Made by a program: the position numbers and the translations under genes. The notes under the pieces were generated by a model. That model made no database searches and was not told where the DNA came from. It saw only the letters and a program-made list of their open reading frames with translations. A DNA stretch of 64,000 nt from Calliopsis andreniformis (taxonomy: Eukaryota; Arthropoda; Insecta; Hymenoptera; Andrenidae), in the NCBI RefSeq assembly GCF_051401765.1, contig NW_027480599.1, positions 310,001 to 374,000 of the forward strand, in the 5' to 3' direction. Below are positions 38,401 through 50,228 of the stretch, piece after piece; position 1 is the stretch's first letter; the number at the start of each line of letters is the position of its first letter.

Positions 38401-39065
38401 AACAATCAGTAGTCAATCCTCAATCCTCAATAGAATATCCTCAATTCACAGTTTTCAATACTCAATAGTCAATCTGCAATCTTCAAACCTCTATCCACAA
38501 ACACCAATTCTCATCACTCAACCCTCAACACTCAGTCCTCGATGTTCAATCCTCAATCCTCTATTCTCAATCTTCAATCCTCAATACTCAATCTTCAGTC
38601 CTCAACCCTCAATCCTCAATCTTCAATCCTCAACACTGAATCTTCAATCCTCAATCCTGAATCCTCAATCCTCAACCATCAGTCCTCAATCATCAACCCT
38701 CAATCTTCTATACTCAATCCTCAATCCTCAATCCTCAATACTCATTCATCAATCCTCAATTCTCAATACTCAATAGAATAGCCTGAATTCTCAGGATTCT
38801 ATACTCAAACCTCAATCCTCAACCCTCAGCCCTCATTCTCAATCCTCGATCCACAATCCTCAAACCTCAATCCTCAACCGTCAGTCCTCGTCCTCAATCC
38901 TCAACCCTCAATCCTCATTCCTCCCATCTTCAATCATCAATACTGAATCTTCAATCCTCAACCCTCAATCCTCAATGCTCAATCCTCAATCCTCAATTTT
39001 CAACACTCATCCCTCAACCATCAATCCTCAATACTCAATCATCAATACTCAATTCTCAATACTCA

Positions 39066-39150
39066 ATAGAATATCCTGAATTCTCATGGTTCAGTACTCA
39101 ATCCACAATATTCAATAATCAAATCTCAATCCACAAACATGAATTCTCAA
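39066..39150 (+). repeat. Module 3 (TCATGGTTCA module), exemplar
   Basis: The start is shared with module 2 (AGAATATCCTGAATTCTCA), after which it reads TGGTTCAGTACTC and CAATAATCAAATCTC, so the long inverted repeat is lost and only TGAATTCTCA remains. Approximate positions are 2316, 6654, 7192, 8060, 13,714, 14,252, 15,119, 20,511, 24,960, 25,504, 26,262, 32,541, 39,066, 39,613, 44,582, 45,127, 48,057, 54,495, 55,041, 60,556 and 61,101. It typically sits 200-300 bp after module 2 and just before the CCCCATTCT subtype of module 1, marking the start of gamma and epsilon segments. Confidence 0.78.
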
Positions 39151-41208
39151 CACTCAATCCTCAACGCCAGACCTGTCTCTTCAATCCTACATCCTCAACC
39201 CTCAATCCTCAAGCGTCAATCCTCAATCCTCAATCCTCAATCCTCAACCCTCAATCCTCAGTCCTCAAACCTCAATCCCGAATCCACAATCCTGAATCCT
39301 CAATCTTCAGCCCTCAGTACTCAAAAATCAATTGTCAATCCTCAATCCTCAATAGAATATCCTCAATTCACAGTTTTCAATACTCAATCCCCATTCTTCA
39401 ATCTTCAAATCTCAATCCACAAACATCAATTCTCATCACTCAACCATCAACACTCAGTCCTCAATCTTCAATCCTCAATCCTCAATCCTCAAGCTTCAAT
39501 CCTCAATACTCAATCATCAATCCTCAATCCTCAATTCTCAATATTCAACACACAACCCTCAGCCATCAATCCTCAATACTCAACCATCAATCCTCAATTC
39601 TCAATACTCAATAGAATATCCTGAATTCTCATGGTTCAATGCTCGATCCACAAAATTCAATAATCAAACCTCAATCCTCAAACATCAATTCTCAACACTC
39701 AATCCTCAATACTTAGTCCTCTCTCTGCAATCCTCCATCCTCAATCCTCAATCCTCAGTCCTCAATCCTCAATCCTCGATCCTCAATCTTCAATCCTCAA
39801 TACTCAATCATCAATCCTCCATCCTCAATACTCAATCGTCAACCCTCAATCCTCAATCGCCAGGCTTGAATCCTCAATACTCAATCTTCAATCCTCAATC
39901 CTCAATCCTCAATCCTCAATCCTCAATCTTCAATCCTCAGTCCCAAATCCTCAATCTTCAATACTCACACCTCAATCCTCAATCTTCAATCCTCAATACT
40001 CAGTCTTCAATCCTCAATCCTCAATCCTCAATTCTCAATCCTCATTCTTCAATCCTCAATACCCAATCATCAATCTTCAATCCTCAATCCTCAATCCTCA
40101 ATTCTCAATCCTCAATTCTCAATCCTAAGACCTCAAACATCAATACTCAACCCTCAGTCCTCGTCCTCAATCCACAAACCTCAATACTAAATCCTCAATC
40201 TTCAATTCTCAATCCTCAATCCTCAATCCTCAATCCTCAGTCCTCAAACATCAATACTCAACCCTCAGTCCTCGTCCTCAATCCACAACCCTCAATCCTC
40301 AATCCTCAATCTTCAATTCTCAATCCTCAATCCTCAATCCTCAATCCTCAATCCTCAGTCCTCAGTCCTCAAACCTCAATCCTGAATCCTCAATCCGGAA
40401 TCCTCAATCTTCAGCCTTCAGTCCTCAACAATCAGTTGTCAATCCTCAGTCCTCAATAGAATATCATCAATTCACAGTTTTCAATACTCAATACTCAATC
40501 TGCAATCTTCAAATATCTATCCACAAATATCAATTCTCATCATTCAACCCTCAACACTCAGTCTTCAATCCTCAATCCTCAATCCGCAATCCTCAATCCT
40601 CATTCTGCAATCCTCAATACCCAATCCTCAATCTTCAATCCTCAATCCTCAATCCTCAATGTTCAATACGCAATACCCAATCCTCAATCTTCAATCCTCA
40701 ATCCTCAATCCTCAATCCTCAATCCTCAATCCTCAATCTTCAATCCTCAATACTCAATCTTCATTCCTCAATCCTCAATCCTCAATCCTCAACCCTCATT
40801 CTTCAATCCTCAACACCCAATCCTCAATCTTCAATCCTCAACCTTCAATCCTCAATTCTCAATCCTCAATCCTCAGTCCTCAGTCCTCAAACCTCAATCC
40901 TCAACCCTCAGCCCTCATCCTCAATCCTCAATCGACAATCCGCAATCCTCAATCTTCAATCCTCAATACTCAATCTTCAATCTTCATTCCTCAGTCCTCA
41001 AACCTCAATTCTGAATCCTCAATCCTGCATCCTCAATCTTCAGCCCTCAGTCCTCAACAATCAGTTGTCAATCCTCAACCCCCAATAGAATATCCTCATC
41101 TCACAGTTTTCAATACTCAATACTCAATCTGCAATCTTCAGATCTCTATCCACAAACATCAATTCTCATCACTCAACCCTCAATAGTCAGTACCCGATCC
41201 TCAATCCT

Positions 41209-41250
41209 CAATCCTCAATCTTCAATCCTCAATACTCAATCTTCAATCCT
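41209..41250 (+). repeat. 42-bp direct repeat, left partner of the 663-bp joint
   Basis: Six heptamers in the order CAATCCT, CAATCTT, CAATCCT, CAATACT, CAATCTT, CAATCCT. The identical string is at 41,872-41,913, 663 bp to the right. A single copy is at 56,637-56,678 in super-repeat unit 2, where it is followed by the sequence that follows the right partner. Confidence 0.9.
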
Positions 41251-41871
41251 CAATCCTCAATCCTCAATCCTCAATCCTCAATCCTCATTATTCAATCCTC
41301 AATACCCAATCCTCAATCTTCAATCCTCAATCCTCAATCCTCAATTCTCAACCCTCAATCCTCAGTCCTCAGTCCTCAAACCTCAATCCTCAAACCTCAG
41401 CCCTCATCCTCAATGCTCAATCCTCAATCCTCAAACCTCAATCTTCAATCCTCAATACTCAATCTTCAATCTTCAATCCTCAGTCCTCAAACCTCAATTC
41501 TGAATCCTCAATCCTGCATCCTCAATCTTCAGCCCTCAGTCCTCAACAATCAGTTGTCAATCCTCAATCCCCAATAGAATATCCTCAACTCACAGTTTTC
41601 AATACTCAATACTCAATCTGCAATCTTCAAATCTCTATCCACAAACATCAATTCTCATCACTCAACCCTCAATCCTCAATTCTCAATCCTCAATACTCAA
41701 TCTTCAATCCCCCATCCTCAGTCCTCAATCCTCAACCCTCAGCCCTCATCCCCAATCCTCAATCGACACTCCGCAATCTTCAATCTTCAATCCTCAATAC
41801 TCAATCTTCAATCCTCAATCCTCAATCCTCAATCCTCAATCCTCAATCCTCATTCTTCAATCCTCAATACC

Positions 41872-41913
41872 CAATCCTCAATCTTCAATCCTCAATACTC
41901 AATCTTCAATCCT
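41872..41913 (+). repeat. 42-bp direct repeat, right partner of the 663-bp joint
   Basis: Identical to 41,209-41,250. It is followed by TAATCCTCAATTC, the context also found after the single copy at 56,637-56,678. Confidence 0.9.
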
Positions 41914-43015
41914 TAATCCTCAATTCTCAATCCTCAATGCTCAATACTCAATCGTCAATACTCAATCCCCAATCCTCAATCTTCAATCCTCAATCCTCAA
42001 TCCTCAATCCTCAATCCTCAATCTTCAATCCTCAATACTCAATCTTCAATCCTCAATCCTCAATCCTCAATCCTCAATCCTCAATCCTCAATCCTCAATC
42101 TTCAATCCTCAATACTCAAACTGCAATCCTCAATCCTCAATCTTCAATCCTCAATCCTCAATTCTCAATCCTCAATCATCAATCTTCAATCCTCAGACCT
42201 CAAACAGCAATACTCGACCGTCAGGCCTCGTCCTCAATCCACAACCTTCAATACTCAATCCTCAATCTTCAATCATCAATATTCAATCTTCAGTCCTCAA
42301 TCCTCAATCCTCAATCCTCAGTCCTCAATCCTCAATGTTCAATGCGCAATACCCAATCCTCAGTCTTCAATCCTCAATCCTCAATCCTCAACCATCAATC
42401 CTCAATCATCAATCCTCAATCTTCAATACTCAATCCTCAACGCTCAATCCTCAATCCTCAATACTCAACCATCAATCCTCAATTCTCAATACTAAATAGA
42501 ATATCCTGAATTCTCAGGATTCTATAGTCAAACCTCAATCCTCAACCCTCAGCCCTCATTCTCAATCCTCAATCCACAATCCTCAAACCTCAATCCTCAG
42601 CCGTCAGTCCTCGTCCTCAATCCTCAACACTCAATCCTCAATCCTCCCATCTTCAATCATCAATACTCAATCTTCAATCCTCAATCCTCAATCCTCAGTC
42701 CTCAAACATCAATCCTGAATCCTCAATCCTGAATCCTCAATCTTCAGCCCAGTGTCCACAACAATCAGTTGTCAATCCTCAATCCTCAATAGAATATCCT
42801 CAATTCACAGTTTTCAATGCTCAATACTCAATCTGCAATCTTCAGATCTCTATCCACAAACATCAATTCTTATCACTCAACCCTGAATACTCAGTCCCTA
42901 ATCCTCAATCCTCAATCCTCATTCGTCAACCTTCAATCCTCAATACTCAATCTTCAATCCTCAATCCTCAATCCTCAATCCTCAATCCTCAATCCTCAAT
43001 CTTCAATCCTCAATG

Positions 43016-43031
43016 CTCAATCTTCAATCCT
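43016..43031 (+). repeat. Joint of the 1,210-bp length change
   Basis: The 16-base string CTCAATCTTCAATCCT joins left context CAATG to right context TAATACTGAATC. In super-repeat unit 2 the same string occurs twice, at 57,781-57,796 (left context) and 58,991-59,006 (right context), 1,210 bp apart. This equals the step in copy offset from 14,765 to 15,975. Confidence 0.87.
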
Positions 43032-46000
43032 TAATACTGAATCTTCAATCCTCAATCCTCAATCCTCAATCCTCTATCCTCATTCTTCAATCCTCAACAC
43101 CCAATCCTCAATCATCAATCCTCAATGTTCAATCCGCAATACCCAATCCTCAATCTTCAATCCTCAACCCTCAATCCTCAATCCTCAATCCTCAATCCTC
43201 CGTCTTCAATCCTCAATACTCAATCTTCAATCCTCAATCCTCAATCCTCAATCCTCAATCCTCAATCCACATTCTTCAATCCTCAACACCCAATCCTCAA
43301 TCTTCAACCCTCAATCCTCAGTCCTCAATTCTCAATCCTCAATCCTCAATCCTCAGACCTCAAACATCAATACTCAACCCTCAGTCCTCGTCCTCAATTA
43401 ACAACCCTTAATCCTCGATCCTCAATCTTCAATCATCAATATTCAATCTTCAATCCTGAATCCTCAATTCTCAATACTCAATCCACAATCCTCAATGTTC
43501 AATCCTCAACACCCAAACCTCAATCTTCAATCCTCAATCCTCAATCCTCAATCCTCAATCCTCAATCCTCAATCCTCAGTCCTCAAACCTCAATCCTGAA
43601 TCCTCAGTCTTCAGCCCTCAGTCCTCAACAATCAGTTGTCAATCCTCAAGCCTCAATAGAATATCCTCAATTCACAGGTTTCAATACTCAATACGCAACC
43701 TGAAGTCTTCAAATCTCTATCCACAAACATCAATTCTCATCACTCAACCCTCAACACTCAGACCCCAATCCTCAATCTTCAATCGTCAATCCTCAACCGT
43801 CAATCCTCATTCTTCAACACTCAATACCGAATCCTCAATTTTCAATCCTCAATACTCAATCCTCAACTCTCAATCCTCAATCCTCAGTCCTCAATCCTCA
43901 ATTCTCGATCCTCAATCCTCAGTCCTCAGTCCTCAAACCTCAATCCTCAACCCTCAGCCCTCATCCTCAATCCTCAATCGACACTCCGCAATCTTCAATC
44001 TTCAATCCTCAATACTCAATCTTCAATCCTCAATCCTCAGTCCTCAAACCTCAGTTCTGAATCCTCAATCCTGAGTCCTCAACCTTCAGCCCTCAGACCA
44101 CAACAATCAGTAGTCAATCCTCAATCCTCAATAGAATATCCTCAATTCACAGTTTTCAATACTCAATAGTCAATCTGCAATCTTCAAACCTCTATCCACA
44201 AACACCAATTCTCATCACTCAACCCTCAACACTCAGTCCTCGATGTTCAATCCTCAATCCTCTATTCTCAATCTTCAATCCTCAATACTAAATCTTCAGT
44301 CCTCAACCCTCAATCCTCAATCTTCAATCCTCAACACTGAATCTTCAATCCTCAATCCTGAATCCTCAATCCTCAACCATCAGTCCTCAATCATCAACCC
44401 TCAATCTTCTATACTCAATCCTCAATCCTCAATCCTCAATACTCATTCATCAATCCTCAATTCTCAATACTCAATAGAATAGCCTGAATTCTCAGGATTC
44501 TATACTCAAACCTCAACCCTCATCCCTCAGCCATCAATCCTCAATACTCAATCATCAATACTCAATTCTCAATACTCAATAGAGTATCCGGAATTCTCAT
44601 GGTTCAGTACTCAATCCACAATATTCAATAATCAAATCTCAATCCACAAACATGAATTCTCAACACTCAATCCTCAACGCTCAGACCTGTCTCTTCAATC
44701 CTACATCCTCAACCCTCAATCCGCAAGCGTCAATCCTCAATCCTCAATCCTCAATCCTCAACCCTCAATCCTCAGTCCTCAAACCTCAATCCCGAATCCA
44801 CAATCCTGAATCCTCAATCTTCAGCCCTCAGTACTCAAAAATCAATCGTCAATCCTCAATCCTCAATAGAATATCCTCAATTCACAGTTTTCAATACTCA
44901 ATCCCCATTCTTCAATCTTCAAATCTCAATCCACAAACATCAATTCTCATCACTCAACCATCAACACTCAGTCCTCAATCTTCAATCCTCAATCCTCAAT
45001 CCTCAATCTTCAATCCTCAATACTCAATCATCAATCCTCAATCCTCAATTCTCAATATTCAACACACAACCCTCAGCCATCAATCCTCAATACTCAACCA
45101 TCAATCCTCAATTCTCAATACTCAATAGAATATCCTGAATTCTCATGGTTCAATGCTCGATCCACAAAATTCAATAATCAAACCTCAATCCTCAAACATC
45201 AATTCTCAACACTCAATCCTCAATACTTAGTCCTCTCTCTGCAATCCTCCATCCTCAATCCTCAATCCTCAGTCCTCAATCCTCAATCCTCGATCCTCAA
45301 TCTTCAATCCTCAATACTCAATCATCAATCCTCCATCCTCAATACTCAATCGTCAACCCTCAATCCTCAATCGCCAGGCTTGAATCCTCAATACTCAATC
45401 TTCAATCCTCAATCCTCAATCCTCAATCCTCAATCCTCAATCTTCAATCCTCAGTCCCAAATCCTCAATCTTCAATACTCACACCTCAATCCTCAATCTT
45501 CAATCCTCAATACTCAGTCTTCAATCCTCAATCCTCAATCCTCAATTCTCAATCCTCATTCTTCAATCCTCAATACCCAATCATCAATCTTGAATCCTCA
45601 ATCCTCAATCCTCAATTCTCAATCCTCAATTCTCAATCCTAAGACCTCAAACATCAATACTCAACCCTCAGTCCTCGTCCTCAATCCACAAACCTCAATA
45701 CTAAATCCTCAATCTTCAATTCTCAATCCTCAATCCTCAATCCTCAATCCTCAGTCCTCAAACATCAATACTCAACCCTCAGTCCTCGTCCTCAATCCAC
45801 AACCCTCAATCCTCAATCCTCAATCTTCAATTCTCAATCCTCAATCCTCAATCCTCAATCCTCAATCCTCAGTCCTCAGTCCTCAAACCTCAATCCTGAA
45901 TCCTCAATCCGGAATCCTCAATCTTCAGCCTTCAGTCCTCAACAATCAGTTGTCAATCCTCAGTCCTCAATAGAATATCATCAATTCACAGTTTTCAATA

Positions 46001-48060
46001 CTCAATACTCAATCTGCAATCTTCAAATATCTATCCACAAATATCAATTCTCATCATTCAACCCTCAACACTCAGTCTTCAATCCTCAATCCTCAATCCG
46101 CAATCCTCAATCCTCATTCTGCAATCCTCAATACCCAATCCTCAATCTTCAATCCTCAATCCTCAATCCTCAATGTTCAATACGCAATACCCAATCCTCA
46201 ATCTTCAATCCTCAATCCTCAATCCTCAATCCTCAATCCTCAATCCTCAATCTTCAATCCTCAATACTCAATCTTCAATCCTCAATCCTCAATCCTCAAT
46301 CCTCAACCCTCATTCTTCAATCCTCAACACCCAATCCTCAATCTTCAATCCTCAACCTTCAATCCTCAATTCTCAATCCTCAATCCTCAGTCCTCAGTCC
46401 TCAAACCTCAATCCTCAACCCTCAGCCCTCATCCTCAATCCTCAATCGACAATCCGCAATCCTCAATCTTCAATCCTCAATACTCAATCTTCAATCTTCA
46501 ATCCTCAGTCCTCAAACCTCAATTCTGAATCCTCAATCCTGCATCCTCAATCTTCAGCCCTCAGTCCTCAACAATCAGTTGTCAATCCTCAATCCCCAAT
46601 AGAATATCCTCATCTCACAGTTTTCAATACTCAATACTCAATCTGCAATCTACAAATCTCTATCCACAAACATCAATTCTCAACACTCAACCCTGAACGC
46701 TCAGTCCTCAATGTTCAATCCTCAATTCTCAATTCTCAATCTTCAATCCTCAATACTGAATCATCAATCATCAATCCTCAATCCTCAATCCTCAATCCTC
46801 AATCCTCAATCTTCAATCCTCAATGCTCAATCCTCAATCCTCAATCCACAGTCCTCAATCCTCAATCCTCAATCCTCAAACCTCTATCCTCAATCCTCAA
46901 TCATCAATATTCAATCTTCAGTCCTCAATCCTCAATTCTCAATTCTCAATCCTCAATACTCAATCTTCAATCCCCCATCCTCAATCCTCAATCCTCAACC
47001 CTCAATCCTCAATCGCCAGGCTTGAATCCTCAATACTCAATCTTCTATCCTCAATCCCCAAGCCTCATTCCTCAATCCTCATTCTTCAACACTCAATACC
47101 CAATCCTCAATTTTCAATCCTCAATACTCAATCCTCAACTCTCAATCCTCAATCCTCAGTCCTCAATCCTCAATTCTCGATCCTCAATCCTCAGTCCTCA
47201 GTCCTCAAACCTCAATCCTCAGTCATCAAACCTCAGTTCTGAATCGTCAATCCTGAGTCCTCAACCTTCAGCCCTCAGACCACAACAATCAGTAGTCAAT
47301 CCTCAATCCTCAATAGAATATCCTCAATTCACAGTTTTGAAAACTCAATAGTCAATCTGCAATCTTCAAACCTCTATCCACAAACACCAATTCTCATCAC
47401 TCAACCCTCAACACTCAGTCCTCGATGTTCAATCCTCAATCCTCTATTCTCAATCTTCAATCCTCAATACTAAATCTTCAGTCCTCAACACTCAATCCTC
47501 AATCCTCAATCCTCAATCCTCAATCTTCAACCCTCAGTCCCCAATCCTCAACCTTCTATCCTCAATACTCAATCGTCAATACTCAATCCTCAATCCTCAA
47601 TCTTCAATCCTCAACACTCAATCTTCAATCCTCAATCCTGAATCCTCAATCCTCAACCATCAGTCCTCAATCATCAACCCTCAATCTTCTATACTCAATC
47701 CTCAATCCTCAATCCTCAATCCTCAATACTCATTCATCAATCCTCAATTCTCAATACTCAATAGATTAGCCTGAAGTCTCAGGATTCTATACTCAAACCT
47801 CAATCCTCAACCCTCAGCCCTCATTCTCAATCCTCGATCCACAATCCTCAAACCTCAATCCTCAACCGTCAGTCCTCGTCCTCAATCCTCAACCCTCAAT
47901 CCTCATTCCTCCCATCTTCAATCATCAATACTGAATCTTCAATCCTCAGCCCTCAATCCTCAATGCTCAATCCTCAATCCTCAATTTTCAACACTCATCC
48001 CTCAACCATCAATCCTCAATACTCAACCATCAATCCTCAATTCTCAATACTCAATAGAAT
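43030..48060. repeat. Super-repeat unit 1, part B (beta-gamma-delta)
   Basis: It is copied at 59,005-64,000 at a constant offset of 15,975 (43125/59100, 44243/60218, 44652/60627, 45380/61355, 46173/62148, 46711/62686 and 47425/63400). No net indel is visible over nearly 5 kb. It is also a shorter paralogue of 37.3-41.2 kb in part A (offset 5,701, then 5,513 after a 188-bp deletion near 44,520). It contains the rare AGAGTATCCGG form of module 3 at 44,580, shared only with 60,555. Confidence 0.9.
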
Positions 48061-49500
48061 ATCCTGAATTCTCATGGTCCAGTACTCAATCCACATTATT
48101 CAATAATCAAATCTCAATCCACAACCATGAATTCTCAGCACTCAATCCTCAACACTCAGACCTCTCTCCTCAATCCTCCATCCTCAACCCTCAATCCTCA
48201 AGCGTCAATGCTCAATCCTTAATCCTCAACCCTCAATCCTCAGTCCTCAAACCTCAATCCCGAATCCACAATCCTGAATCCTCAATCTTCAGCCCTCAGT
48301 CCTCAAAAATCAATTGTCAATCCTCAATCCTCAATAGAATATCTTCAATTCACAGTTTTCAATACTCAATCCCCATTCTTCAATCTTCAAATCTCAATCC
48401 ACAAACATCAATTCTCATCACTCAACCCTCAACACTCAGTCCTCAATCTTCAATCCTCAATTCTCAATCCTCAATCTTCAATCCTCAATACACAATCTTC
48501 AATACTCAATGCTCAATTCTCAATCCTCAATGCTCAATGCTCAATCGTCAATCCTCAATCCCCTATCCTCAATCTTCAATCCTCAATCCTCAATCCTTAA
48601 TACTCAATCCTCAATCTTCAATCCTCAATACTCAATCTTCAATCCTCAATCATCAATCCTCAATCCTCAATCCTCAACCATAAATTATCAATGTTCAATC
48701 CTCAATACCCAATCCTCAGTCTTCAATCCTCAATCCTCAATCCTCAATCCTCAATCCTCAATCCTCAGTCCTCAATCCTCAATCATCAACCCTCAGTCCC
48801 AAACCCTCAATCTTCAATACTCAATCCTCGGTACCCTATCTTCAATCCTCAATCCACAATCCTCAATCCTCAATCCTCAATCCTCAATCTTCAATCCTCA
48901 GTCCCAAATCCTCAATCTTCAATACTCACACCTCAATCCTTAATCTTCAATCCTCAATACTTAGTCTTCAATCCTCAATCCTCAATCCTCAATCCTCAAT
49001 CCTCATTCTTCAATCCTCAATACCCAATCCTCAATCTTCAATCCTCAATCCTCAGTCCTCAATTCTCAATCCTCAATTCTCAATCCTAAGACCTCAAACA
49101 TCAATACTCAACCCTCAGTCCTCGTCCTCAATCCACAAACCTCAGTACTAAATCCTCAGTCTTCAATTCTCAATCCTCAATCCTCAATCCTCAATCCTCA
49201 ATCCTCAGTCCTCAAACATCAATACTCAACCCTCAGTCCTCGTCCTCAATCCACAACCCTCAATCCTCAATCCTCAATCTTCAATTCTCAATCCTCAATC
49301 CTCAATCCTCAATCCTCAATCCTCAGTCCTCAGTCCTCAAACGTCAATCCTGAATCCTCAATCCGGAATCCTCCATCTTCAGCCTTCAGTCCTCAACCCT
49401 CAATCCTCAATCCTCAATCTTCAATCATCAATACTCAATCTTCAATCCTCAATCCTCAATCCTCAATACTCAACCATCAATCCTCAATTCTCAATACTCA
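48060..49500. repeat. Epsilon segment, copy 4
   Basis: It begins with module 3 (about 48,057), then module 1 at 48,336, and continues with the ACCATAAATTATCAATG landmark. It is shorter than copies 2 and 3: the stretch with the second module 1 and the TCTTAAAATTC slip is absent, so the AGTCCTCAATCCTCAATC join at about 48,770 runs straight to the CCCAAACCCTC landmark. The window ends before the equivalent position in super-repeat unit 2, so whether epsilon belongs to the super-repeat is unknown. Confidence 0.8.
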
Positions 49501-50228
49501 ATAGAATATCCTGAATTCTCAGGATTCTATAGTCAAACCTCAATCCTCAACCCTCAGCCCTCATGCTCAATCCTCAATCCACAATCCTCAAACCTCAATC
49601 CTCAACCGTCAGTCCTCGTCCTCAATCCTCAACACTCAATCCTCAATCCTCCCATCTTCAATCATCAATACTCAATCTTCAATCCTCAATCCTCAATCCT
49701 CAGTCCTCAAACATCAATCATGAATCCTCAATCCTGAATCCTCAATCTTCAGCCCAGTGTCCTCAACAATCAGTTGTCAATCCTCAATCCTCAATAGAAT
49801 ATCCTCAATTCACAGTTTTCAATGCTCAATACTCAATCTGCAATCTTCAGATCTCTATCCACAAACATCAATTCTTATCACTCAACCCTGAATACTCAGT
49901 CCCTAATCCTCAATCCTCAATCCTCATTCGTCAACCCTCAATCCTCAATACTCAATCTTCAATCCTCAATCCTCAATCCTCAATCCTCAATCCTCAATCC
50001 TCAAACTTCAATCCTCAATACTCAATCTTCAATCCTCAATCCTCAATCCTCAATCCTCAATCCTCAATCCTCAATCCTCATTCGTCAACCTTCAATCCTC
50101 AATACTCAATCTTCAATCCTCAATCCTCAATCCTCAATCCTCAATCCTCAATCCTCAATGCTCATTCTTCAATCCTCAATCTTCAATGCTCAATCTTCAA
50201 TCCTCAATCCTCAATCCTCAATCCTCAA
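49500..50228. repeat. Tandem partial copy of the super-repeat start
   Basis: The 728 bp repeat the first part of the following block: 49822 pairs with 50570 at 748 bp and with 35136 at 14,686 bp. It begins with a module 2 inverted repeat (49,501-49,530) and contains module 1 at 49,796. It ends at about 50,228, where a TCAATCC run joins directly into CAATTCTCAATACTCAATAG. Confidence 0.83.

Larger units (their letters stand above)
34795..43030. repeat. Super-repeat unit 1, part A (beta-gamma block)
   Basis: This 8.2-kb interval is copied at 50,228-57,795. Paired landmarks are 35136/50570 (offset 15,434), 36277/51704, 37284/52711, 37424/52851 and 38542/53969 (15,427), 39866/55294 and 40659/56087 (15,428), and 41937/56702 and 42817/57582 (14,765). 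The steps are explained by one heptamer (a nine-unit against an eight-unit run), one deleted base at about 39,166 in this copy, and a 663-bp deletion in the other copy. Within it are beta (36.3-39.05 kb), gamma (39.07-41.67 kb) and a trailing module 2 plus module 1 block. Confidence 0.9.
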
